From Erinaceus europaeus (lineage: Eukaryota > Chordata > Mammalia > Eulipotyphla > Erinaceidae): a stretch of DNA of 64,000 nt. A program made the translations under genes and the position numbers. Below the pieces are notes generated by a model. That model worked only from the letters and a program-made list of their open reading frames with translations, made no database searches and was not told the DNA's origin. Positions 53,105-63,407 of this stretch are shown here, one piece after another (the stretch's first letter is position 1; every line of letters starts with the position of its first letter). The stretch is taken from NCBI RefSeq assembly GCF_950295315.1, contig NC_080181.1, positions 40,515,375 to 40,579,374 of the forward strand. Reading direction: 5' to 3'.

Positions 53105-55495
53105 TTTTTAAAAATGTTTTTTTATTTATAAAAAGGAAACATTGACAAAACCATAGGATAAGAGGGGTACAACTCCACACAATTCCCTCCACCAGATCTC
53201 CATATCCCATCCCCTCCCCTGATAGCTTACCTATTCTTTAACCCTCTGTGAGTATGGACCCAAGGTCATTGTGGGATGCAGAAGGTGGGAATTCTGATTT
53301 CTGTAATTGTTTTCCCACTGAACTTGGGCATTAACAGGTCAATCCATACTCCCAGCCTGCCTATCTCTTTCACTAGTGGGGTGGGGTTCTGGGGAGTTGG
53401 AGCTCCAGGACACATTGGTGGGGTCCTCTGTCTAGAGAAGTCTGGTTGTCATCATGCTAGCATCTGGAACCTGGTGGCTGAAAAGAGAGTTAACATATAA
53501 AGCCAAATAGGTTGTTGACTAATCATGAACCTAAAGGCTAGAATAGTGCAGATAAAGAGTTGGGGGGGGGGTGGTCTCCGTAGATAGCTAATAGGCATAT
53601 TTTAGTTATATACCAAAGGGCCCATGACTATACTAGTTTTTTTTTTTAATTTGTCTTTTTCCCTGAGCCTGAAATCTTATATGCAGGTGGATCCTAGTTA
53701 TTGTCTGAGAAGTTGATGTCATGGCTGGAAAAAGGGCTAGAAAGCTGGATCAGGGAAGAGAGTAGCTCCCAAATATGGGAAAGGGGTATAAATATTGAGT
53801 GTAAGCCCTATCGATTTGATCTGATCTGGGGCTCATATTCAGCTTAGGAGCCTATGTGACCTCTGCATCCTTGTAGATTCGACCTCACATTCTGTGGTCA
53901 TCAATAGGAACATCCAGTTTGCCTCAGTATCAGGACCCATCTTCCTCAGGTGTAGCATAGAGTATATTGTCCAGCCTCCCTTTAGAGGATGGAACATTCT
54001 CTACCATTATTGTTCCAAGTTGAGGGCAAGGTCCTATGGGGGTCCACAAAAGGGTCTGTTTTGTTGTTCCTGATTATAGATGACCAGTTATCTGCCGGGC
54101 CAGCTTTGCAGCGGGAGACAGATGACCAGGGACTTGTGGCTGAGCTGGGGTCTCCTCAGAGGTCCAGATGGCAGGGCTCTGTGATAATGGAGACAGAAGC
54201 GGAGTCTTGTTGTCTCTGGGACAGCAGCTCAGTGGTTGGCAGCTCACTCATTTCCTGTCCACAGTCTTGTTGATGCCCCATCAATGTGTCTGGGGTCTCA
54301 TTTTCCTTAGAAGTCAGACACATCTGATGCTGTGCAGAAACCTTCTTTTCCTCTCTCCGCCCCAGACGGCCCAGCGGGGACCGCGGCTCATTTTGGGCCC
54401 AGTGGCGGTGGTCTCACTCCCCTTGCCTCTGGGAGATTTTAGTTTAGTCCTTGCTAATTCCGCACTTCTTCCTTCTCCCCACCCCCTATCTGATATACTT
54501 CCTGGGTTCTGGAAGTGGTGGCCGGAGGAGAGAGATGGAAGAGCCCATTGTGTGGTGATTAAGTTGTTGGACTGCTTGCCCGCTCATAAATAAAGATTAA
54601 ACTGCGTTCTCAGCTCAGCCATGAGTTTCTGGTCATCTCTGTTACCCACCCATGAAGCCAGCCTGGAGAAAACAACAAGTATCAATGGAGAGAGGGATTT
54701 ATTCGAGGTCTAGGTCCATCATGTCTGTTTGGGAATCTTAGGACTCCCCAACTAGGGCCGCAGCTGATGGGGTGGCCTGACAGTGACTAAAGAGTCATTG
54801 TTAAAGTATGTCAGTCTCTTGCCCTTATTCAGCTTTTGCAGTCCTTGCTTTGATAAGGATAGGTTGGGAGTGAGTGAGGGAAATATAATAGGAAATAGGT
54901 AAGGAGGGTATCTAAGTCTAAGTAGACACTATTTCATTATGAATTTCATACTGACTCACTGTAGACTATTGTGTACTTTTGTTTTCAGTTATAAAATTTG
55001 CCCTAATTTGTGGATACATGTGAATATATGCCCTATCTCACGGGACCTGGTCTATATCTAGGTTTTAGGACTTTGTTAGGAAGTGGACCACCCAAAATGG
55101 AATTAGAGAATCCAATGAAAGGAAAGGTCTCAAAGGAGTAATGAGGCTGAAGGGTTGACATTCCATGCCTGACGTCTCTGGACACAATCTGAAGTGAAGC
55201 ATGCTGAGGTGGTACTCGTTGCGTTGATTAGGTTGGGGTGAGCAGATGCAGTATCATTTGGTATGAATTGAGAGAAGCATGCAGGAAAGTGAGTGGGGAG
55301 GATGGGATGGGACATAGTCTTTTGGTGGTGGGAATGGTGTTTGTGTACACTCCTATTAACTTGTCATATAAATCACTTTAATTAATATGAGAGGGGAAAT
55401 TGAATGTTTCAAACATTTTAATGCACAGACCATAGGCTGTCTTGGAAATGTTGTCTCTCTTAAAAGCTTAGACGAAGGAGAACAGAAGCAACTCT
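53105..55495 (-). mobile_element. L1 3' part, antisense, with 5' inversion and nested LTR
   Basis: 53105-55290 is an antisense long-UTR L1 3' UTR from its A tail upward. 55291-55495 is a more upstream part of the same UTR in sense orientation (cttttggtggtgggaatggt, taatatgagaggggaaattg, 'ggagaacagaagcaact'). Measured against 37690-39215, the inverted piece lies just 5' of where the main piece starts, with about 200 bases lost. This is the twin-priming layout. The LTR at 54093-54677 interrupts it. Confidence 0.85.
54093..54677 (+). mobile_element. ERV LTR-type insertion with U5-derived inverted ends
   Basis: A 585-base insertion in the L1 UTR beginning TG and ending ACAACA, with near-duplicated flanks (agttatc before, agtatc after). 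54430-54677 matches the 3' two-thirds of the solo LTR at 12807, with AATAAA at 54589-54594. 54095-54147 is an inverted copy of its own R-U5 end (pairs with about 54612-54667). So the 5' end is not the usual U3 start. It could be a distinct LTR subtype or a rearranged remnant. Confidence 0.7.
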
Positions 55496-55509
55496 TCACT
55501 GAGTCCTCA

Positions 55510-56040
55510 TGTATGTGCAAATCCACTATTCTCAGACTCACTCCCCCCCTTCATTCTTTTTATTTCCAGTGGGGGTGGAGGAAGGACACAGAGTAGGAAC
55601 AATACCACAGCACATCTCCAGAGTTTTTGAGCTTCCGCTAGTGTTTGTTGCCCATGGTGATCCAGTGTGGTGCCAGTGCTCAGACCCAGCCATGGGCGTG
55701 GCAAAGTGTGTGCCCTACTGGATGATCCTGGCCCCTTTTACTCTCTTCTCTTTTCTTTTTCTTTTGTTTTGCCTCCAGGGTTATCGCTAGGGCTCCATGC
55801 AAGCATTATGTATGAATCCATGACTCCTGGTGGCCATTTTTTTTCATTTTTTTAAAAAATAAGACAGAAATTGAGAAAGGAGATGTGATAGAGAGAGGAA
55901 GAGAAAGTTATAGACTCCTGCAGACCTGCTTCATCGCTTGTGAAGCGTTCCCCATGCAGGTGGGTCTCAGGGGCTTGAACCGGGGTCCTTGTGGGAATCT
56001 TTGTGCATGGTACCAACTGCTTCATATGCACAGTACTACT
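55510..56040 (-). repeat. SINE-E scrap followed by extended SINE-A, antisense
   Basis: 55600-55735 (accacagcacatctccagag, gtggcaaagtgtgtgcccta) is SINE-E-like. 55770-56040 has cctccagggttatcgctagg, body, and gcttgaaccggggtccttgt with a decayed head. Confidence 0.65.
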
Positions 56041-56074
56041 TTGATCATCCCAACAGTCTTATTACTGCATTTTA

Positions 56075-56215
56075 AAATATGTTACTTATTTTCGTGAGAC
56101 AGAGACCAGAGCACAGCTTAACTCGGGTATTTACAGATGTTGGGGATTAAACCTGTGACTTCTGGAGCCTCAGGCATGAAAATCTGTGTGTTATCTTTGT
56201 GCTAACTCCTTTGCC
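56075..56215 (-). repeat. SINE-C, antisense
   Basis: agagcacagcttaactcggg, gttggggattaaacctgtga, ctcaggcatgaaaatctgtg. Confidence 0.75.
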
Positions 56216-56224
56216 CTTTACATT

Positions 56225-56395
56225 CTCATTTTACAAATGCATATACGTTTTTTTATAGCTATTCCTCTCAAAAAAGTCTCTAATTGCCCTTGTTATTTCT
56301 TCTTGATCTGTAAGTTATTCAGGAATGTCTTCCTTACTCCTTACTTGAGGATTTTTTTTTTCCAGTCCTTTCTATTCCTGATTTCTTTCTTTTTA
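56225..56395 (-). mobile_element. Old L1 ORF2 scrap, antisense
   Basis: attgcccttgttatttcttc, ttgatctgtaagttattcag and gaatgtcttcc match the antisense of an L1 ORF2 section. It probably belongs with the larger old L1 at 57540-60010. Confidence 0.5.
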
Positions 56396-56404
56396 AAAAC
56401 ATTT

Positions 56405-56605
56405 CATTTTTAAACTTTATTTACTTATTGGATGGAGATAGCCAAAATTCAAGAGATAAGGGGGAGGAAGAGAGGGAGAGAGACAGAGAGACACCTGCAG
56501 CCTTGCTTCATTTGCAAAGCTTTCCCCCTGCAGGTGGGGACCGGGAGCTTGAGCCCTTGTCCTTGCGCACATGTGCGCTCAACCAGGTGTGCCACCATGT
56601 GGCCC
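56405..56605 (-). repeat. SINE-B, antisense
   Basis: tggatggagatagccaaaat, ccccctgcaggtggggaccg, head aaccaggtgtgccaccatgt. Confidence 0.88.
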
Positions 56606-57244
56606 CTTGTTCTTGATTTCTGATTCCTGTCTGTTCCCATCTTTTGAGATAGGCACAGATAATGACCCCAGGTCACCATCATCCTGTTAAAAGTTAGCAT
56701 CTCATAGCGAGCCTTGTGTTACCACTCTCCCCACTGCCTCTCTTATTTTGAAACAAATGATTGACATGGATATCATGAAGTTTCTTTCTTTTTTTTTTCC
56801 CATGGTTACACATTTTATTTCTAATCCAGAAATAATTTCAAGTCACTTACTATATTTATTTTCTAATACAGAAACACACACATATATAAACATATAAACA
56901 TATAATTTACATATACATATATATATAGAGAGGGGGGAGAATGCAGGAGAGGGCATCTCATTAATGAACATATTTTCAAATGTACTTTGTCACTCGTTGT
57001 GAAAAGAAAATGAAGAAAACAACTAATAAGACCAAAATACACAAAGAACTCATACAACTCAACATTATGACATTTCTTCTGTGAATATTTTAGTACTCTT
57101 TAGAAGAGCCATACCTCTTTCTCAAACTAAACACTAAATAGCTGTTCCATTATAATACCTAAATATAGCTACTAGTACTGGAATATTACTAAATACCACA
57201 TCTGTATATACATTTTTTCGCTTGTCTCATAGCTACTGTGTATT

Positions 57245-57248
57245 TTTT

Positions 57249-57279
<31 letters not shown>

Positions 57280-57535
57280 TATTGCCATCAGGGTTTTTGC
57301 TGAAACTCAGTGACTGCAGGATGAATCCACCACTCCCAGTGGCCACTTTTCCCTTTTTTTTAAAAAAAAAATTATTATGATGATAGAGACACAAGGGGAT
57401 AGGGGAAGAGAAGGGGAGGGAGAGGGAGAGGGAGAGAGTAAGAGGGACACCTGCAGCCAGTTCTACCACTCATGAATCTTACTTCCTGCAGGTGGGGACC
57501 AGGGGCTCAAGCCCACGTCTTTACTTCATGTGTTA
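57245..57535 (-). repeat. Extended SINE-B, antisense, with (TTTA)n
   Basis: TTTA array 57248-57280, block ccatcagggtttttgctgaa, purine-rich body, gcaggtggggaccaggggct. The head is lost. Confidence 0.75.
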
Positions 57536-57689
57536 TTTCTGTAAGACTGATAAGTAATCTCCCCTTTACAATGAATTATTTCAACAAACTGAACTTTCTT
57601 TTACTCTAGATGATTGATGCACAAGGATTTCCAATTTTGTTGATCTGGTCAAAATCAATTTTTTGGTGTTTGCATTTTTTTTCATTTCT

Positions 57690-57908
57690 TTTTTCTTTTT
57701 AATCTTTTAATTTATTTATTATTGGATAAGGACAGAGAGAAATTGAGAGGGGAGGGAGAAATAGAGATGGAAAGAGACAAAGACATCTGCAGCCCTATTT
57801 CACCACTTGTGAAACTTTCCACCCTGCAGGTGAGGGGACAAACGGCTTGAACCTGGGTCCTTGTGCACTGTATTTTGTGCACTTAACGAAGTGCGCCATC
57901 ATCTGGCC
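57690..57908 (-). repeat. SINE-B, antisense
   Basis: ttattggataaggacagaga, acggcttgaacctgggtcct, head aacgaagtgcgccatcatct. Confidence 0.88.
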
Positions 57909-57926
57909 TCCCAAAACATTTTTTTA

Positions 57927-58208
57927 AATTTATTTATTTTATTTATTTATTCCCTTTTGTTGCCCTTGTTGTTTTATTGTTGTAGTTATTATTGTTGTTG
58001 TCGTCGTTGTTGGATAGGACAGAGAGAAACGGAGAGAGGAGGGGAAGACAGAGAGGGGGAGAGAAAGATAGACACCTGCAGACCTGCTTCACCGCCTGTG
58101 AAGCAACTCCCCTGCAGGTGGGGAGCCGGGGTTTGAACCGGGATCCTTATGCCGGTCCTTGTGCTTTGCGCCACCTGCGCTTAACCCGCTGCGCTACAGC
58201 CCGACTCC
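57927..58208 (-). repeat. SINE-A, antisense, full length with target duplication
   Basis: The 17-base direct repeat cccaaaacattttttta lies at 57910-57926 and 58209-58225. CpGs in the head are retained (gcgccacctgcgcttaaccc), indicating youth. Confidence 0.95.
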
Positions 58209-58399
58209 CCCAAAACATTTTTTTATATTGTTGATTTTTCTTTTTTCTATCCCCCTATTCATTTTCCTGCTCTAATATTTGTTATGCCTTTCTTTCTATT
58301 TGACTTGAGTGTACTCTCCCTCTAGTTACTCAGAGTGAGAAGTTAGGGTTATTTTTTTAAATATATATATGTATATATACCTTGTTAGTAAAGGTGTTT

Positions 58400-58535
58400 A
58401 CAAAAGGATGCCAGAGGACCTAGTGGGGGTTGTACTGTTATATGGAAAACTGGTAAATGTTATGTATGCACAAACTATTATATTTACTGTCTAATGTAAA
58501 ACATTAATTCCCCAATAAAGACATTTTCAAAAAAG
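58400..58535 (+). mobile_element. Second-type retroposon 3' end, sense, with AATAAA and A tail
   Basis: gaggacctagtgggggttgt, aaactggtaaatgttatgta, attaattccccaataaagac then an A run. The same block as 30460-30612 but with a complete tail. Confidence 0.7.
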
Positions 58536-58709
58536 GTGTTTACAGCTATGAGTTTCCCTTTATATACTAATTGCCTAGCACCCCACAGTTTGGGTACATT
58601 ATACTTTTATTTCTTTTGTCTCAAAAGAACTTTCTACTTTTCTGGGTGCTTGTTTCTTTGACCTACTAGCTATTTAGATTTATCTTATTTAATTTCTATG
58701 TATTTATGA

Positions 58710-59364
58710 ACATTTTAAAATTATTTATTTCATAGGACAGAGAGAAATAGAGAGGGAAGGAGAGATCTAAAGAGAAGGAAAAAGAAACGCCTGCAGCACT
58801 GCTTTACTTCTGTGAAGCTTCTCCCCTGTACGTGGGGGCTGGGGTCTTGAACCCTGGTCCTTGTGCATGGTAAGGTATGGGTTCAGGGCTCTTTTTTTTT
58901 TTAAGTTTTTAAATTTTTTTTATATTTATTTACTCCTTTTTGTTGTTGTTGTTTTATTGTTGTAGTTATTATTGATATTGTTGTTGTTGAATAGGACAGA
59001 GAGAAATGGAGAGAAGAGGGTAAGACAGAGAGGGAGAAAGATAGACACCTGCAGACCTGCTTCACCACTTGTGAAGCAACTACCCTGCAGGTGGGGGGCC
59101 AGGGGCTAGCACCGGGATCCTTACACAGGTCCTCGCGCTTTGCGCCACGTGCACTTAACCTGCTACGCTACCGCCTGACTCCCCTCTTGTTTTGTTTTTT
59201 TACCAGCGCATTGATCAGCTCTGGCTTATGGTGGTGATGGGGATTGAACCTGGGACCTTGGAGCCTCAGGCATGAGAATCTTTTTACATGATTTACATTA
59301 TGCTGTCTACCTACCCCCATCCATGGTAATGTACACACTCACACAGGTGTACCACCACCTGGCC
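58710..59364 (-). repeat. SINE-B, antisense, split by SINE-A and SINE-C
   Basis: 58710-58885 holds tail and body to ccttgtgcatggtaaggtat. The head resumes at about 59322 (ccatggtaatgtacacactc to ccaccacctggcccc). Confidence 0.8.
58895..59325 (-). repeat. SINE-A then SINE-C, both antisense, inside a SINE-B
   Basis: 58895-59185: tttttgttgttgttgtttta to ctacgctaccgcctgactcc. 59200-59322: ttgatcagctctggcttatg, gggattgaacctgggacctt, attatgctgtctacctaccc. Confidence 0.85.
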
Positions 59365-60019
59365 CCTTTTGTTAATTTCCGATTTCATTTTGGTGAAATA
59401 CTTTGTATGCTCTCAGCCCTTGACATGTCCTAAACCCTGTTTCGCAGTCCACCCTGGAGAACATTTCATATGTGCTTGAGAAAAATGTGTATTTTGTTCT
59501 TGTATGTAGTTGTTCTATAGCTGGGGCTAGTGGATTTTTGCTGCTGATTGTTTTAGTTATTGCTGAAAGTGGGACACTGGAGACTTCTAGTGATGGCTTG
59601 TTCATTTTGCTTCATGTACTTTGGACCTATGCTATCTGGATAATGTTTCTAAGTGTATGTCTTGGTGAATTGTTCCTTTTTGTCATTACAGAATGAATTT
59701 TTTTTTTGTTTCAACCAATTCTTAAAATCAAGTTGGTGTAAAATTAACATAGCTATTCTAGCTTTCTCCACATGCTGTTTTCTGTTCCTTTACTTATTTT
59801 CCTTTCAACTGTTTGTGTCTTTGGATCTGAAGTGTCTTACATACAGCATATGTTCAAATCAGATGTTAAAATATGTATTCTACCATTTTTAAGTTCTTGA
59901 TTGTAACTCTTATTTCATTACACATTTAATAGAGTCGTTGGTACGGCAGGACTTATACCTACTTATTTGCTAATTGTTTCCCCCCAATTGCTTTATAGGT
60001 TTCTATACCAATCTTCTTC

Positions 60020-60225
60020 ATTTTATCTTTATTTATTGGAGATGGCCAGAAAACCAGAGGGTAGGGGAGATAGAGAGGAAGAGAGACAGAGAGACACCTG
60101 CATCACTGCTTCAACACTTGCAAAGCTTTTCCCCAGCAGGTGAGGACCGGGGGCTTGAACCTAGGTCCTTGTGCATTGTAACATGTACACTCCACCATGT
60201 GCGCCACTGCCTGTCCCCCTTACAC
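60020..60225 (-). repeat. SINE-B, antisense
   Basis: tatttattggagatggccag, cgggggcttgaacctaggtc, head ccatgtgcgccactgcctgt. Confidence 0.88.
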
Positions 60226-60269
60226 TAAAAGCCCTCTACTTCTTCCTCCCTCCTTCCTACCCCCTCAGC

Positions 60270-60325
60270 CTCAACCCCTTCCTTCCTTCCTTCCTTGCTT
60301 CCTTCCTTCCTTCCTTCCTTCCTTT
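60270..60325. repeat. (CCTT)n microsatellite
   Basis: CCTT tetranucleotide array with one CCTTG variant, at the tail of the next SINE. Confidence 0.85.
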
Positions 60326-60735
60326 TTATGACAGAAATTGAGAGGGAAAAAGGGAGCTATAAAGGGAGAGAGAGGGACTGAGTGGTGGCGCACCTGGTTA
60401 AGTGCACATGTTATAGTGCACAAGGACCCAGGTTCGAATCCCTGGACCCCACTTGCAGGGGGAAAGCTTCCCTAGTGGTGAAGCAAGGCTGCCTCTCTGT
60501 CTCTCTCCCTCTCTATCTCCCATTCTTGATCTCTGGCTGTTTCTATCCAAATAAATAAATAAATTAATTAATTAAAATAATAAAGGGGGGAAAGGGGAGA
60601 GAAAGAGACATTTCCTGCACTGTTTCAGCTCCTATAGCTTCATCCCTGTGGATGGGGACTGGGTCCTTGAATCCTGGTCCTTAAGCACTGTAAATGTGTG
60701 CACTTTGCAGGGTGTGTGCCACCACTGACCCCCAC
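60326..60735 (-). repeat. SINE-B, antisense, split by a sense SINE-B
   Basis: Tail side 60326-60372 (atgacagaaattgagaggga) and head side 60600-60735 (actgtttcagctcctatagc, ggtgtgtgccaccactgac) flank a sense SINE-B at 60373-60590 (gactgagtggtggcgcacct to ctatccaaataaataaata). Confidence 0.8.
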
Positions 60736-60814
60736 TACTTCCTTTAAATATTTTCTAGTATTCCTTTCTAAATATTTGTTGTTTCTTAAAACTTTTTTAT
60801 TATTATCTGTTTTT

Positions 60815-61035
60815 AATTTTATTTTCCCTTTTGTTGCCCTTGTAGTTTTTTTATTGTTGTTGTGGTTATTATTGTTGTTATTATTGATGTCGACATTGTT
60901 AGGACAGAGAGAAATGGAGAGAGGAGGGGAAGACAGAGAGACACTTGCAAAGTTTTCCCTCTGCTGGTGGGGACTGGAGGCACATTGTAACATGTTTGTT
61001 CAACCAGGTGTACCACTATGGGGCCTCCTTTGTTA
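60815..61035 (-). repeat. Chimeric SINE: SINE-B head fused to SINE-A tail, antisense
   Basis: The + strand starts as a normal antisense SINE-A tail (cccttttgttgcccttgtag to gaggggaagacagagag, 60830-60940) and then switches at cagagag to antisense SINE-B (cttgcaaagttttccctctg, aaccaggtgtaccactatgg). On the element's own strand this is SINE-B 5' half plus SINE-A 3' half. Confidence 0.8.
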
Positions 61036-62607
61036 TTATTATTATTTTTTACTCTGTACTTTTGATTTGTTTCTAATGGTGCTCTGGGGGCTACAAATAG
61101 CAACTTACTTTTAAAATCATAGTGTTTAGATTCTTTCTAGAAATTTCCACAGTTTGGCTTATACACAGGGTAGGAGAACTTTAGCCAGATTCCATGACCC
61201 TGAGATCTTAGGGTCATGAAACCTGAGATCCAAAACATCAAGGTTGAGAGAAAATAGTTTCAGTAACTTCATAGTTTATCTAGACACCTCCATATGGGAG
61301 AATGTTAGGTGTGACTATTTGTTGACAAAATCACATAAAAAGGAACCTGAAGATCAAAGACGCTTTTAGGTAGAAACACAATTCAGGTGCAATTGCCAAA
61401 GCACAAATTATTTTTAGGGTGTGGGAGTCATCAAGAAGGCATTAAACCTTGATGGTGTTTTGTCAGAATGTCATTAGTCAAGTGCCCCTTCTCTGATGCC
61501 TCAAGAAATATTCAAGCTACTCTACTATGTACAAAGCCCAAATCCTTTAGGGAAAAAGCCAGAGGTCAGAGTTACAGATGTACATCTTAAATAATCTCAA
61601 GGCCCACGGGCTGTTACTTAACTTCACTGACACTCTTCTTACTTCTGCTTTAAGGGGGAGGAAGTTGTGACTAAAAAGCAGAGCCTGAAGCCTTACTTAC
61701 TGGGTACCAGTTAACACTCAAATCTGATATGTTTTGTAACATGGTGGCTTTAGGTAAAATCAATAGACTTTCCAACAACAGATAATGAAGAAATCTGGGA
61801 TCAGAAAACTTGTTCACCACCATAGTATATAAAAACATTGTTCCAAGGTTACCTGTTTATTCATAGAAGTCTGTCACTGAAAAGTTATGATCATTGCATG
61901 ATGAAACTGTCTTTAAATCAGATGGGGGAAAAAAGTTGCCAAAATATATACATATCTATTTCTCTTGTTTTCCCCAACTAGTATAGCAGTCTCAGACAGC
62001 TATGATTTAAAACAATTGCTCCTGGTTCATTCTGACATATGCCCTGGGTCTGGGGTTTTCCCCCAGAACAAAGTCCAAATCAAGTTCCATAGACAACACT
62101 GTTGAGGGGTAGAGACTTTTAGAAAAAGACACATCATCCTCCCCTCCCCCAGGCAGAGAGAATGAGAAAGAAGAATCAGACTGGGATGTATGCTGCCAAT
62201 ATAATATTGTCAATGGTGCTAGCTTCTACCACTTATTTTGTGTATTGGAGGCAATTGACGGGCCACTTTTGTTCCCCCTATTAGTTTGTCACACATAATC
62301 TCAACAAAGAATTGAGGAGGAAGTATGTTTTTCAGAAATCTTAAACTTTATTTAGGGACTGACAATATTCACATGTTAGAGAGAGATATAAAAGAGGACC
62401 CCCCCATTACTTACAAGAACATGGGCAGAGAGAGAAGCCACACCCACAGGTCTAGTTTATCACACTCAAGCTTGCCTTCACCTTTCTAAGCCACACCTGT
62501 TATCACTCCCATTTCCTGTGCAACAGTTTCCTTCCCCCAGGCACACAGGTGTGCCATTGGACCCTGTGTTCAGACTTGGTGCTGCAGTGTCTGTGTCACC
62601 CCAGGCA
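61036..62607. other. Intron 1, about 1.5 kb of unique sequence
   Basis: The longest repeat-poor stretch of the intron part. No exon, RNA gene or family similarity recognised. A short palindromic stretch surrounds 61196-61220 (ctgagatcttagggtcatga...cctgagatc). Confidence 0.5.
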
Positions 62608-62622
62608 CTTCCTGTCATTTCT

Positions 62623-62956
62623 TTTCTTTTTTTTTCTTGCCTCCAGGGTTATTGCTGGAGCTTGGTGCCTGCACTACTAATCCACTGCTCCTGGAGGCCA
62701 TTTTTTCCCTTTTGTTTCCTTTGTTGTCTATGGTTGTTGTTAATATTGTTGTCATAGTTGTTGGATAGGACAGAGAGAAACAGAGAGGAGGGGAAGACAG
62801 AGAGGGGGGAGAGATAGACACCTGCAGACCTGCTTCACCACCTGTGAAGCAACTTCCCTGATGGTGGGGAGCCGGGGGCTCGAACCCGGGCCCTTATGCC
62901 GGTCCTTGCACTTTGCGCCATGTCCGCATAACCCGCTGTGCTACTGCTCAGCCCCC
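62623..62956 (-). repeat. Extended SINE-A, antisense, full length with target duplication
   Basis: Block cctccagggttattgctgga, body, B-box complement ctcgaacccgggcc, head end ctactgctcagcccc. The direct repeat ttcctgtcatttct flanks it (about 62609-62622 and 62958-62971). Confidence 0.92.
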
Positions 62957-63064
62957 TTTCCTGTCATTTCTGACCTCAAAATTGGATGGTGTCTGCTAAG
63001 ACTCTCCATTTTAAGTTGATATATATTTTCCTTTTTTCTTAAAAAAAAAAGTTAATCTGCCAGA

Positions 63065-63270
63065 GGGGCCAGGCAGTCGGTAGAGTACACATATTACAGT
63101 GCCCAAGGGCCCCAGTTCAAGCCCCAAGTCCCCACCTTGGGGTGAGGGATACTTAATGAGTTGGTGGGATAGTCTTACAGAGGTCTCTCTTTCTCTCACC
63201 TGGCTTGAACCCAGGTCCTTGTGCACTGTAATGTGTGCACTTAACCAGGTGTGCCACCACCTGGTCTCCC
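63065..63270. repeat. Head-to-head SINE-B fragments (inverted pair)
   Basis: 63065-63195 is a sense SINE-B 5' half (ggggccaggcagtcggtaga). 63198-63270 is an antisense SINE-B head (gcttgaacccaggtccttgt to ccaccacctggtc). The two head regions are complementary and could form a hairpin. Confidence 0.75.
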
Positions 63271-63407
63271 CTAGGCTCATGAATATTTACTTTATTGTAT
63301 GGGTTACAATAAGATATTATTGTACTTTATTTTGGTGCTTAAATTTAATCCAGCTCTGATTATTGAATGGCAGCTCTCTCTCAAAAAAAAAATATATATA
63401 TATATAT

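Larger units (their letters stand above)
57540..60010 (-). mobile_element. Old L1 ORF2, antisense, heavily interrupted
   Basis: Sections 57545-57690, 58220-58400, 58540-58705 and 59370-60010 carry antisense ORF2 wording, e.g. tgcttgagaaaaatgtgtat, gttgttctatagctggggct, ttattgctgaaagtgggaca and gtttgtgtctttggatctga. Frames are broken. At least five younger elements sit within it. Confidence 0.75.

Noticed and set aside
53989..54593. Retroviral protein frames (94 and 141 codons)
   Set aside because: They fall inside the LTR-like unit, have no viral domain, and overlap the AATAAA region.
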